DNA from: Nocardia niigatensis NBRC 100131
GTDB taxonomy: Bacteria > Actinomycetota > Actinomycetes > Mycobacteriales > Mycobacteriaceae
Direction: 5' to 3'
Assembly: GCF_000308655.1 (NCBI RefSeq)
Contig: NZ_BAGC01000048.1
Coordinates: 89,295 to 153,294, forward strand
Length of the DNA stretch: 64,000 nucleotides
The position numbers were made by a program, and so were the translations under genes. The notes under the pieces are model-generated. The model worked only from the letters and a program-made list of their open reading frames with translations, had not been told where the DNA came from and made no database searches. Of the stretch, positions 40,490 to 50,098 are shown in pieces. Numbering within the stretch: position 1 is the stretch's first letter; every line of letters begins with the position of its first letter.

Positions 40490-42442
40490 ATGCTCGTCAG
40501 TGTGGTGATCGCGATCGTCGCGACATTGGTGTCGGTGGCACTGATCGCGCGAGTCGCCCAACGCGTGCTCGGGGTCCGGGTGGGGCTTGTCCGGGCCACG
40601 TTCGCCGCGCTGGTAGCGCTGGGCGTCGAGCTGGGATTCGAATCCCAGGTGGTATGGAAGCAGTCGGTTGATCGGTTGGCGTTCCTGCCTCAGCAGATCG
40701 GTGTGATCCTGCTCGTCGCACTGTTGTTCCTGGTCGTCGCCGAGATCGTGATCCCGCGGGGCAGTATCGCCCGTCCGGACCAGATGATGCGCGCGGTGCG
40801 GCTGCGGACGCAGCAAGCCTGGCGCGGTTTTCAATTGAGCAGAGTGGCAGTCCGGCATGGCATTCCGGGGCTGGCCCGCACGGGTCCGAACGCCGGCACA
40901 CCGCAGGAGCGAATGGAACAGGCCGCTGCGCTGCGCGCGGCGCTGGAAGAAGCCGGGGTCACGTTCGTAAAGCTGGGGCAGATCCTGTCGACGCGCCAGG
41001 ATCTGCTGCCGCAGGAATACATCGACGAGTTGTCACACCTGCAGCAGCGTGTCGGCCCGGTGCCGTGGCCGGAGATCGCGGCGGTGCTGGCACAGGAATT
41101 GAAGGACGACCCGGACAAGGTGTTCGCCGCGATCGATCGAGAGCCGTTGGCCGCTGCCTCCATCGCCCAGGTGCACCGGGCGCGGCTGCACACCGGTGAA
41201 GAGGTCGTCCTGAAGGTGCAGCGCCCCGGCGTCGGTCCGGTGGTCGAGCGGGATCTCGGGATCGCACTGAGCTTGGCCCGTCGCCTCGAATCGAGCACTG
41301 CCTGGGGTCGCTCGATCGGAATCGGTGAGTTGACCGAGGGTTTCGCCCATGCACTGCGGGAGGAACTCGACTTTCGGATCGAGACGCGCAATATGGCGGC
41401 ATTGCGGGCCACGATCTTCCAGCACGACACCACGCCCTCGATAGTTGTCCCGAAGCCCTACCTCGACTATTCGACCGAACGCGTGCTCGTGATGGACTTC
41501 GTCCCCGGCAAGACGCTGAGTTCGCCCGATGCGGTCGAGGGCCGGTCCAGGACGGAGCGGAACCGAATCGCCGCAGTCCTGTTCGAATCGCTGCTGCGGC
41601 AGGTCATGGTGGACGGTGTCTTTCATGCGGATCCGCATCCCGGCAATATCGTGCTGCTCGACGACGGCGGCGTGGCGCTGATCGACCTCGGCTCGGTCGG
41701 CCGGATCGACTCCGAACTGCGCGCGAACCTGGGCCAGTTCTTGATGGCCGTGGACCGCGGCAATCCCGAACTGGTCTGTGACGCCCTGCTCTCGTTCGTG
41801 GTCCGCCCGGAATTCGTCGACGAGGACGGGCTGCGGCGTGGCATCGGCCGATTCATGGCGCTGCACATGGCCCCGGGCACCTCGGCCGATATCACCGTAT
41901 TCACCGATCTGGTGCGGTTGGTCGCCGAATACGACCTGACGGTTCCCGGTGAGGTGGCAGGAGCGTTCCGGGCCATCGGCACGCTCGAGGGCACCCTGGC
42001 CGCAGTGGCACCCGATTTCGACATCGTCGCGCAATCGCGTGAGTTCGCGAACCGACAGTTCACCGAGCGACTGGCACCGGAGTCGCTGCAGGCCGCGGTC
42101 ACCGACGAGTTGCTCACCGTATTGCCGCTGCTGCGGCGGATACCCAGGCACGCGGACCGGATAGCCTCCTCGCTGGAGGCGGGCCGGCTGACGGTCAACG
42201 TCAGCCTGTTCGCCGATCATCGGGATCGCTCGGTGGTCACGGGTCTGGTCAATCAGGTGCTGCTGGCGTTCCTTGGCGGCATCATCGGAATCATGGGTGT
42301 GGTGCTGTTGGCCAACCCGGGCGGCGCTCGGGTCACCGACACCCTGACATTGCACGAAATGTTCGGCTACAACCTGATTCTGGTCAGCGCGGTCCTGGTG
42401 CTGCGCGTGCTGTACGTCGTCTTCAGCGCGCGCCGCGAATAG
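40490..42442 (+). CDS. UbiB/ABC1/AarF-family atypical kinase, membrane-anchored
   Basis: 650 residues. Family signatures: KxGQ motif FVKLGQILSTR (Lys161-Gln164), Ala-rich loop AAASIAQVHRA (about 221-231) in place of a Gly loop, the ATP-site lysine in VVLKVQRPG (about 242), the catalytic-type loop FHADPHPGNI (about 379-387) and metal-binding DLG (399-401). Hydrophobic helices flank the kinase: two N-terminal (about 1-22 and 66-88) and two C-terminal. UbiB proteins support isoprenoid-quinone or lipid homeostasis through ATPase activity; no quinone genes lie nearby. ATG 40490 is chosen; upstream in-frame codons lack a ribosome site. Confidence 0.92.
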   Translation: MLVSVVIAIVATLVSVALIARVAQRVLGVRVGLVRATFAALVALGVELGFESQVVWKQSVDRLAFLPQQIGVILLVALLFLVVAEIVIPRGSIARPDQMMRAVRLRTQQAWRGFQLSRVAVRHGIPGLARTGPNAGTPQERMEQAAALRAALEEAGVTFVKLGQILSTRQDLLPQEYIDELSHLQQRVGPVPWPEIAAVLAQELKDDPDKVFAAIDREPLAAASIAQVHRARLHTGEEVVLKVQRPGVGPVVERDLGIALSLARRLESSTAWGRSIGIGELTEGFAHALREELDFRIETRNMAALRATIFQHDTTPSIVVPKPYLDYSTERVLVMDFVPGKTLSSPDAVEGRSRTERNRIAAVLFESLLRQVMVDGVFHADPHPGNIVLLDDGGVALIDLGSVGRIDSELRANLGQFLMAVDRGNPELVCDALLSFVVRPEFVDEDGLRRGIGRFMALHMAPGTSADITVFTDLVRLVAEYDLTVPGEVAGAFRAIGTLEGTLAAVAPDFDIVAQSREFANRQFTERLAPESLQAAVTDELLTVLPLLRRIPRHADRIASSLEAGRLTVNVSLFADHRDRSVVTGLVNQVLLAFLGGIIGIMGVVLLANPGGARVTDTLTLHEMFGYNLILVSAVLVLRVLYVVFSARRE

Positions 42443-42497
42443 CCGCATCTGTGCCGCGATTCCCGCGAAGGCGAGGGAGCGCGGGCTCGACAACCCC

Positions 42498-42790
42498 TCA
42501 GCGCTCGAGCATGTGCTCCGCGTTTTGCGGCGCATCGCCGGTCTCACGGGCCGCGGTCTTTATCGGGCCGCGCAGGCACAGGCAGAAGATGGCGAAGCCG
42601 ACGGACAACAGGATGTGGCCGAGTCGGGCGATACCCGAGATGGCGGGACTGACATCGTGGTTCAGGACCGTGAGGATGCCGTGCGCGACCATCATGGCCA
42701 CGGTCACGACCAGCCCGGTGTTGTAGGTCCAGAAGAAGGCGTTGAACCATCGGCCGGAGGCCAGCGCGAATTGCTTGTCCAACACGATGC
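42498..42790 (-). pseudogene. Truncated membrane protein, C-terminal part only
   Basis: The frame encodes LDKQFALASGRWFNAFFWTY, two membrane helices (TGLVVTVAMMVAHGILTVL and LGHILLSVGFAIFCLCL) and a charged tail. Its natural N terminus is missing: upstream the frame runs directly into direct repeat R2 at 42794, which also supplies the only ATG (42854). The gene was evidently cut at that junction. Family not recognised. Confidence 0.65.
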
Positions 42791-42836
42791 GATGCGCTGA
42801 CCGAACCGGCCAGCGCACGGCGCCGGCGAAACGACT

Positions 42837-42867
42837 GAGCCCCCACCCGCACACCGGATGGGGGCTC
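42837..42867 (-). terminator. ychF terminator hairpin
   Basis: Perfect 8-bp stem GAGCCCCC / GGGGGCTC with a 15-base loop, 36 bases beyond the ychF stop. The displaced copy at 39090-39238 keeps only a shortened stem. Confidence 0.75.
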
Positions 42868-42903
42868 AGCAGAGTCTCTACCAGAAGCGATGCAAGCGCC
42901 GCC

Positions 42904-43998
<1,095 letters not shown>

Positions 43999-44084
43999 GA
44001 GAGTGGGAGTCTACCCGGACCGCCGGCCCGCTCCATCACCCCAGGTCCGGGCGCTGGGTTCGGCAGACCCGCGGGGTCCGGCCG

Positions 44085-44393
44085 AGGTAGGCCAGGCGCT
44101 GCGTCAGGACATCGCCCGCCTGCGTGACCTCGGCTACCCCGCGCACGCCGCCCGCGGGCCCGTCGGCGGCCACCGACTCGGCCAGGGCTCGACCATGCCC
44201 CCGCTCCTGCTCGGCGACGACATGGCCGTCGCGGTAGCGGTCGCCATGGGCGTGGCCGCGGACGGCAGCACCGACATCGCCGACATTCACGCGAATCTCG
44301 AAGGCGCCCAGCCAAAGCTGGATCGCGTCCTCCCGAAACGTTTGCAGCGCAAGGTGACCGCCCTCCGTTCGGTCACTACGCCGCCGCGACCCA
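44085..44393 (+). pseudogene. Remnant of a WYL-type (YafY-like) transcriptional regulator
   Basis: The plus-strand frame reads ALRQDIARLRDLGYPAHAAR, GPVGGHRLGQGSTMPPLLLG, DDMAVAVAVAMGVAADGST and LDRVLPKRLQRKVTALRSV. This is the end of the helix-turn-helix and the first linker region of WYL regulators. The helix-turn-helix start and the entire WYL sensor domain are missing. It lies just upstream of ychF in opposite orientation. Confidence 0.72.
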
Positions 44394-44443
44394 ATCGCAG
44401 GCGTGATCGCGACTGTCCATTCGCGACGGCTTCGCGCGCGGAG

Positions 44444-44650
44444 TTACAGCCGGTGTTCGGTTACGAAAACAACTGGCTGGCCGGTGATTCGGGCGATGGA
44501 CTCGAAGACGCGATCGTCGGACGACATGGTGAGCCTGTGATGCTCTGCCGTTGCCGCGATGAGTAGATCAACCGGCCCAGCCGAGCGGTGGACGCCCTGC
44601 TCGGTCACGAGGCTTGCCGAGGTGCCGCTCAGCAGGCTTCGAAGCCGGAA
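44444..44650 (-). pseudogene. C-terminal remnant of a PIN-domain (VapC-type) toxin
   Basis: An open frame without a start encodes GPVDLLIAATAEHHRLTM, SSDDRVFESIARITGQPVVF and VTEHRL-stop. This is the second half of VapC PIN domains, including the conserved DLLIAATAEHH helix and the DDRVFESIA acidic site (usual form YDRDFE). The first half, with the nucleophilic DTS/DSS motif, is absent, and no VapB antitoxin is visible. It abuts the WYL remnant, so this 0.6-kb gap is a graveyard of two genes. Confidence 0.7.
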
Positions 44651-44696
44651 ACGCCACGCTCAGAATGAACCCGTTTCGGGGCCGGCCAGGTGGACG

Positions 44697-45620
44697 CTAC
44701 GGGGTGCCGGCCGGTTCGGAGAGGACCGCGACGTGGCGGACGGTTCCGGACAGTTCAGGTAGCTGGGTGGGTGCGGTCCAGGTGCGGAAGCTGTCGAAGC
44801 TGTCGCTGTAGAAGTATTTTTGATCGGTGTACGCGTCGAAGTAGATGCGATGGCCTCCTTTGGGAAGGGCGATCACGCACTGGCCTTCTCGGGGTGCGCC
44901 CCAACCGGCCCAGTCGCCGGTGGCGATGAATCGGTACGGGCCCAGCGGAGTCGAAGCGACCGCGAGTTCGATGAACTTGGTGGATTCGTTCTTGGTGAAG
45001 GCGTAGAAGTTCCCGTCGTGGGCGACGAGGGTGGTGTCGATGAAACCGAGGTGGCCCGGTCGCTGTGGACCGATGCCGATCAGGGGAACCGGCGGGCTCC
45101 AGACCGGGCGAGCCGGATCGGACGCGATCATCAGATACGGGGTGAAACCGTGGCCCTGCGAGATGGAGACGAGCACACCGACGAATCCGTTGGTTAAGGT
45201 GAACCATGTTGGCGCCCAAGCAGCTTCGGCCTTCGGGACCGGCACGGGGTAGTCACACACGTGAGTCCAGTCGAGGCGGTCCGTGCTACGCGCGAATCCG
45301 ATGGTGTGGCCGTCTCCGGCGGTGGTGTACGCGATGTAGTACGACCCGTCGGTATGCCGCAGCAGACTGGGGTCCCGCACCAGCCCGGACGGGGGCCGAT
45401 AGGCCCCGCCCCGCAATAACGCGAAGTTCGTGGCGTCCTCGGATTCATACACGAACAACTCGGCATCGGTGTCATTGGTGAACGCGGTCATCGTGTACCG
45501 CGTAGCCGCGGTCGCCCGCGCAACCCCCGCCCGCCCACCGATCCCGGCCCCGACCGACAACAAGCCCATCGAAGCCAATACCGCCCGCCGATTCCACCGG
45601 ATCGCGCTCATCCGCAGCAT
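44697..45620 (-). CDS. Tat-exported five-bladed propeller glycosidase-like protein (GH43 fold)
   Basis: 307 residues. Tat-type signal WNRRAVLASMGLLSVGAGIG, cut near residue 38. The mature chain has RDPSLLRHTDGSYYIAYTTA (Asp83 in the usual catalytic position), FIDTTLVAHDGNFYAFTKNE and GQCVIALPKGGHRIYFDAY, the repeating blade pattern of GH43/GH62-type arabinan or xylan enzymes. The general-acid Glu is not certain. A second ATG three codons in (45611) is an alternative start. It stands alone; the substrate is probably a plant or cell-wall arabinose/xylose glycan. Confidence 0.78.
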   Translation of the reverse strand: MLRMSAIRWNRRAVLASMGLLSVGAGIGGRAGVARATAATRYTMTAFTNDTDAELFVYESEDATNFALLRGGAYRPPSGLVRDPSLLRHTDGSYYIAYTTAGDGHTIGFARSTDRLDWTHVCDYPVPVPKAEAAWAPTWFTLTNGFVGVLVSISQGHGFTPYLMIASDPARPVWSPPVPLIGIGPQRPGHLGFIDTTLVAHDGNFYAFTKNESTKFIELAVASTPLGPYRFIATGDWAGWGAPREGQCVIALPKGGHRIYFDAYTDQKYFYSDSFDSFRTWTAPTQLPELSGTVRHVAVLSEPAGTP

Positions 45621-45702
45621 TATTCAATGCCCGATAGCCGACTCGTAGCCGCCGCGCCGAGCAAGCTCGCCGCCGCCATCCGTCTACGAGGTGATCACTG
45701 AT

Positions 45703-46599
45703 TCAGACCAGCCGATCGAGGATGGCCGCCAGTTCGCGAGCCTGGAACATGACACCGGCATGTCCGGCCGAGAGGGTATGGACGTCGAAAGGATTGTCCG
45801 GCGTGAGGCGATCGGCGTCGTCGATCATCTTCGAGGCCAGGGCCTCGGTGATGACATTGTCATGGGTGAGGCGAATGTAGCTGTGCGGAATCCGTCCCCA
45901 GGTGTCGGCCTCGACCCGGCCGTCGGCGAAGTTGGTGTGCGCCCCGTCCTCGGGCTGCATACCGAAGTTGAGCACCAGGAGCATCTGTTCGAGGGTGGCC
46001 TCGGGCATATTGGTCACCCGGAAATCCTCGAGGGCTTCGGGATCGTCCGACCGCAGATTGAAGCGAATCAGGCCACGGGAAACCGGTTCCATTCCGAGGA
46101 ACAGCGAGTGGTCCGGGTTCGGGACCGGTACGCCCTTCAAGGCTTCGGGAGTTTGGCTCAAGGCCGTGGCGCTGGGCGCGTCCTCGGTGGACGGGCAGAA
46201 GGCCGACACGTAGACGATGCGGTCGATGGCGTCGGGGATGACATTGGCGACCAGACCGACCGTGATGCCACCGAGGCTGTGGCCGACCAGGATCACCGGG
46301 CCGTGCCGCCGCACCTGCCGGACCACCTCGATCACGTGGGCGACATTGTCCTCCACGGTAATCGCGGACATCGGCGAAGACCCGGCCGCGAATTCGGCGA
46401 TATCCTGCGCCTGGTACGACATGGGCATCGAGGCGTCGAGCCCGTGTCCGGGCAGATCCACCGGCAGGCTGCGGTGCCCGAGGAGGGCGAGTTCGCGCAC
46501 CACCGGCGTCCAGAAGAAACTGTTGCTCGTCAGGCCATGAACGAACACGAATGTTGGAGCAGCGGTGGCATTTTCGGCGTTTTGTTCAGTTTCTGGCAT
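45703..46599 (-). CDS. Alpha/beta hydrolase
   Basis: 298 residues. Oxyanion region FVFVHGLTSNSFFW, nucleophile Ser108 in VGHSLGG, acid in the DNPFDV region and a His near the C terminus in SAGHAGVMFQ. The cap region and the LPVDLPGHGLD motif place it with EstC/salicylate-esterase-like hydrolases. No signal peptide. It is single, followed after about 95 bases by the MHS transporter start on its 3' side in the other spacing direction. Substrate unknown. Confidence 0.87.
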   Translation of the reverse strand: MPETEQNAENATAAPTFVFVHGLTSNSFFWTPVVRELALLGHRSLPVDLPGHGLDASMPMSYQAQDIAEFAAGSSPMSAITVEDNVAHVIEVVRQVRRHGPVILVGHSLGGITVGLVANVIPDAIDRIVYVSAFCPSTEDAPSATALSQTPEALKGVPVPNPDHSLFLGMEPVSRGLIRFNLRSDDPEALEDFRVTNMPEATLEQMLLVLNFGMQPEDGAHTNFADGRVEADTWGRIPHSYIRLTHDNVITEALASKMIDDADRLTPDNPFDVHTLSAGHAGVMFQARELAAILDRLV

Positions 46600-46693
46600 G
46601 AATCCCCCAGTGGTTTACGAAAACTGATGCTGGGTTCTTTACCCACACCGGAACGCCGCCAACCACCCGCACCGGCGCGGCGAGGGCCGTGTC

Positions 46694-48091
46694 TCAGCCC
46701 GCCGTCGGAGCCGTCGGGTCGGGCTGGACCGGAGGCTCCGGGGCAGACGGTTCCGGAAGCGACTGCGCCGCAACCGGTACGAGCTCAGCGTCGGGGATCT
46801 CGGTGCCGTGCAGCGAGGTTCCGGCGGTTTCGCGCAGGAAGGCGCAGGCGATCAGCCCGATCAGTGACGCCGCGACCAGGTAGCCCGCCGGGAACAACGA
46901 CCAACCGGTCCTTTCGATGACCGCCTCGTTGACCAGCGGGGCAGTGCCGCCGAAGAGAGCCGTGGACACGTTGTAGCCCAACGCGAATCCGGCATAGCGC
47001 ACATGAGTGGGAAAGATGGCCGGGAAGGTCGAGCTGATGGTCGACAGCTGCGGCACGTACAGCAGCCCCAGCACCACGAATCCGATGACCGCCCAGACGG
47101 TTCCGTGCCCCATCAGCCAGTACATGGGCACCGCGAGGACGGTGAGCCCCACCAGCGACACCAGCCACATCGGCCGCCGGCCGACCCGGTCGGAGAGGCG
47201 GCCGAAGAACGGCAGCGACACCATCATCACCAGCTGGCCGATCAGCATCATGGCAGTGGTGGTGGATTCCCCCAGGCCGATGGTGCGCCGCAGGTAGGTC
47301 GGCTGATAGGTGAGCAGCGTGTAGTTCACCACGTTCAGGGCCACGACCAGGCCGATGAGGGTGAGGAGTTCGCGCCGGTAGGTGGTGAGTACCTCGCGCA
47401 GGCCACCCGGCGGAGTGTCCCGCTCGTCCTGTTCGGACAGTTCGGTGAACACCGGCGACTCGTCCAGCCGGCTGCGCAGATACCAGCCGGTCAGGCCCAG
47501 CGGCACGGCCAGCAGGAACGGGATGCGCCAGCCGCCCGCGTACATGGCGTCCGAACCGAGCGCCAGCTGACAGGCGAGCACCACCGCCGAACCGCCGACA
47601 AACCCTGTGAGCGTGCCGAATTCGAGGAAACTTCCCAGGAATCCGCGTCTGCGATCCTCCGCGCATTCCGCGAGATAGGTTGCGGCGCCGCCGTATTCGC
47701 CGCCGGTGGAGAAGCCCTGCACCACGCGCAGCAGGATCAGCAGGATCGGGGCGAGCACGCCGGCCATGGCGTGGGTCGGCAGGATGCCGATGGCGCCGGT
47801 GGCCACCGACATGATCAGGATGGTGGTCGCCAGCACGGCTTTGCGGCCGATGCGGTCGCCCAGCGGGCCCCACACCATGCCGCCCAGCGGGCGCAGCAGG
47901 AATGAGACCGCGAAGCCCAGCATGGTGCCGAGGGTGCCCAGCGATCCCGGGAAGAAGGCGGAGGTGAGGTAGCCGGCCGTAGCGGCGTACACCCCGTAGT
48001 CGAACCACTCGGTCGCATTGCCCATGGCACTCGCGGCCACCGACCTCCGGAGCGGAAAGCCGGCCCTGTTCGGTTCCGTCGTATCTCGCAT
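46694..48091 (-). CDS. MFS transporter, metabolite:H+ symporter (MHS) family
   Basis: 465 residues with twelve predicted membrane segments. Diagnostic motifs: NATEWFDYGVYA after the N terminus, RPLGGMVWGPLGDRIGRKAVL between helices 2 and 3, LRVVQGFSTGGEYGGAATYL and a second GRLSDRVGRRPMWL in the C-terminal half. The family moves proline/betaine, alpha-ketoglutarate, shikimate or citrate with protons. The long Pro/Glu-rich C-terminal tail recalls osmosensory ProP but lacks a clear coiled coil. Substrate open. Confidence 0.9.
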   Translation of the reverse strand: MRDTTEPNRAGFPLRRSVAASAMGNATEWFDYGVYAATAGYLTSAFFPGSLGTLGTMLGFAVSFLLRPLGGMVWGPLGDRIGRKAVLATTILIMSVATGAIGILPTHAMAGVLAPILLILLRVVQGFSTGGEYGGAATYLAECAEDRRRGFLGSFLEFGTLTGFVGGSAVVLACQLALGSDAMYAGGWRIPFLLAVPLGLTGWYLRSRLDESPVFTELSEQDERDTPPGGLREVLTTYRRELLTLIGLVVALNVVNYTLLTYQPTYLRRTIGLGESTTTAMMLIGQLVMMVSLPFFGRLSDRVGRRPMWLVSLVGLTVLAVPMYWLMGHGTVWAVIGFVVLGLLYVPQLSTISSTFPAIFPTHVRYAGFALGYNVSTALFGGTAPLVNEAVIERTGWSLFPAGYLVAASLIGLIACAFLRETAGTSLHGTEIPDAELVPVAAQSLPEPSAPEPPVQPDPTAPTAG

Positions 48092-48362
48092 GAAACAGAC
48101 CGATACCCATGCACACCATGCGCAAACTCCGACGGTCCCGGGCAGGCCCTGCCGCGTCCACCCTCACCAGTAGCTAAACCATCAACGTGATCGTCATCAC
48201 AAAACCGACTTTTCCGGCGCTGCCCAATCGGCGCCTCAGCCGAGCGGAAGGTCGCTCGAGCGTGACTCGACGGCATCGAGGTCGGCCATGACGACAGGGT
48301 CGAGCGCGATCGTCGCAACGGCGAGGATTGGCTGGGACGACCGGATTGCGGCGCGGCAGGCG

Positions 48363-49205
48363 CTAGCGGCCGCCGAGACCGGAGAGGGCTATGCCCCGGA
48401 CGAAAGCTCGTTGGGCGAAGGCGTAGACGAGAAGGAGAGGGAGGAGGAGGACGGTGGCCGCGGCCATCAGCAGCGGCCAGTTGGTGGTGTATTGGCCTTG
48501 GAGGCGGACCAGGCCGAGGGTGGCGGTGGCGTAGTCGTTGCGTTGGATCATGATCAGGGGCCAGAGGAAGTCGTTCCAGACCGTGATCCAGGTGAGGACC
48601 GCGAGGATCATGACCGCTGGTCTGGTGTTGGGCAGCAGGACTCGCCAATAGGTCTGCCAGGGGGTGCAGCCGTCGAGGATGCTGGCTTCTTCCAATTCGG
48701 TGGGGAGAGTGCGGAAGAACTGGCGCATGAGGTAGGTGCCGAAGGCGCTGCCGAAGAGGCCGGGGACGATCATGGACCAGGGGGTGTCCATCCAGCCGAA
48801 GGCCCGCATGAGCAGGAATTGCGGGATGACGGTGACGGTCAGGGGGACCATGAGGGTGGCCAGGTAGCCGACGAACAGGACCTCGCGGCCGGGGAAGCGC
48901 AGGCGGGCGAAGGCGTAACCCGCCAGGGAGCAGAAGAAGACCTGGCCGGCGGTGACACAGGCCGCGTAGAGGACGGTGTTGAGGAGCATGCGGCCGAGGG
49001 GGATCGCGGCGAAAGCGTCTCGGTAGTTGGACCATTGGGGGTGCGACGGCAGGGGCGCCGCGTCGGTCAGCTCGCCCTCCGGCTTCAGGGAGGCCGAGAC
49101 GGACCACAGGATCGGGATCAACGCGCACCAGGCCACCGCGATCAGGGCCAGGTAGATCAGGATCCCGGAAACCACACGTCTCCGCGGAGCCGCGCCGCCC
49201 CTCAC
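48363..49205 (-). CDS. Sugar ABC transporter permease, MalG type
   Basis: 280 residues, six membrane helices. The cytoplasmic EAA loop, which docks the ATPase, is EEASILDGCTPWQTYWRVLLP. GTG 49205 overlaps the stop of the upstream permease by 4 bases and fixes the start. It is the third gene of an uptake operon (binding protein, MalF-type, MalG-type). No ATPase gene follows, so the pair must use a shared MsiK-like ATPase encoded elsewhere. Confidence 0.93.
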   Translation of the reverse strand: MRGGAAPRRRVVSGILIYLALIAVAWCALIPILWSVSASLKPEGELTDAAPLPSHPQWSNYRDAFAAIPLGRMLLNTVLYAACVTAGQVFFCSLAGYAFARLRFPGREVLFVGYLATLMVPLTVTVIPQFLLMRAFGWMDTPWSMIVPGLFGSAFGTYLMRQFFRTLPTELEEASILDGCTPWQTYWRVLLPNTRPAVMILAVLTWITVWNDFLWPLIMIQRNDYATATLGLVRLQGQYTTNWPLLMAAATVLLLPLLLVYAFAQRAFVRGIALSGLGGR

Positions 49206-50098
49206 AGCTCGGCCTCCGAACGCCGGGCCAGCCATTGCTGAACCACGGTGAAGCCCAGCAGGATTGCGAAGATCACCCAGGCCAGCGCGGAGGCGTAGCC
49301 GACCTCGTAGAAGCGGAAGGCGTTCTGGAACAGCATGATTCCCAGGACGTAGGTGCCGGTTTCGGGACCGCCGTTACTGCCGGTGAGGGCGTACGCCTGG
49401 TCGAAGGCCTGCACCGAGTTGATGACCGTGATGACGAGGACGAAGGAGAGGGCGCCGCCGATCAGCGGCACCGTGATCGACCAGAAGCGACGCCAGGCGT
49501 TCGCGCCGTCGATCTTCGCTGCCTCGTAGAGGTCTTCCGGGACACCCTGCATGGCCGCGAGCAGGATGACGGTCGTGAACGGCACCGATTTCCACACCGT
49601 CACCAGGCTCAGCGAGACCATGGCCCACTGTGGATCGGTCAGCCACGGCACCGGGCCCAGGCCGATCCAGCCGAGCAGAATATTGGCGAGGCCATCATCG
49701 CTGGCGAAGATGAAGCGGAACACCACCGCCATGGCCACGGTGGACGCGACCAGTGGCATGAACGCCACGGTGCGGAATATCCCGACACCGCGCAGTTTCC
49801 GGTTCAGCAGCGCGGCCACGCCGAGGCTGATCGCCACCGTCGGCACCAGGGTCAGCACCGTGAACACCGCCGTATTGCGCAGGGCGATATAGAACAGCGG
49901 ATCGTCGGAGAACAGTCGCTGGTAGTTCGCGACCCCGACGAATCGCGGCGGGCTGAACAGATCCCACGAGTGGAAGCTCAGATACAGCGAAAAACCCAGC
50001 GGGAACAGCAGAAACACCAGAATGGCAGCCAGATTGGGCGCCACGAACAGTCTTCCGGCGCGAGCCCGCCGCCGATCGAGCGCCGATCCCCGCCTCAT
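49202..50098 (-). CDS. Sugar ABC transporter permease, MalF type
   Basis: 298 residues, six helices. EAA loop YEAAKIDGANAWRRFWSITV. Opening RAGRLFVAPNLAAILVFLLF and FHSWDLFSPPRFVGVANYQR are typical of the family. ATG 50098 overlaps the stop of the binding-protein gene by 4 bases, and its own stop overlaps the next permease, so all three are translated as a chain. Confidence 0.93.
   Translation of the reverse strand: MRRGSALDRRRARAGRLFVAPNLAAILVFLLFPLGFSLYLSFHSWDLFSPPRFVGVANYQRLFSDDPLFYIALRNTAVFTVLTLVPTVAISLGVAALLNRKLRGVGIFRTVAFMPLVASTVAMAVVFRFIFASDDGLANILLGWIGLGPVPWLTDPQWAMVSLSLVTVWKSVPFTTVILLAAMQGVPEDLYEAAKIDGANAWRRFWSITVPLIGGALSFVLVITVINSVQAFDQAYALTGSNGGPETGTYVLGIMLFQNAFRFYEVGYASALAWVIFAILLGFTVVQQWLARRSEAEL

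Noticed and set aside
48236..48362. Minus-strand fragment reading SQPILAVATIALDPVVM and ending SSDLPLG-stop before the MalG-type permease end
   Set aside because: Protein-like in composition, possibly the tail of a lost gene, but it has no start and no recognised family.
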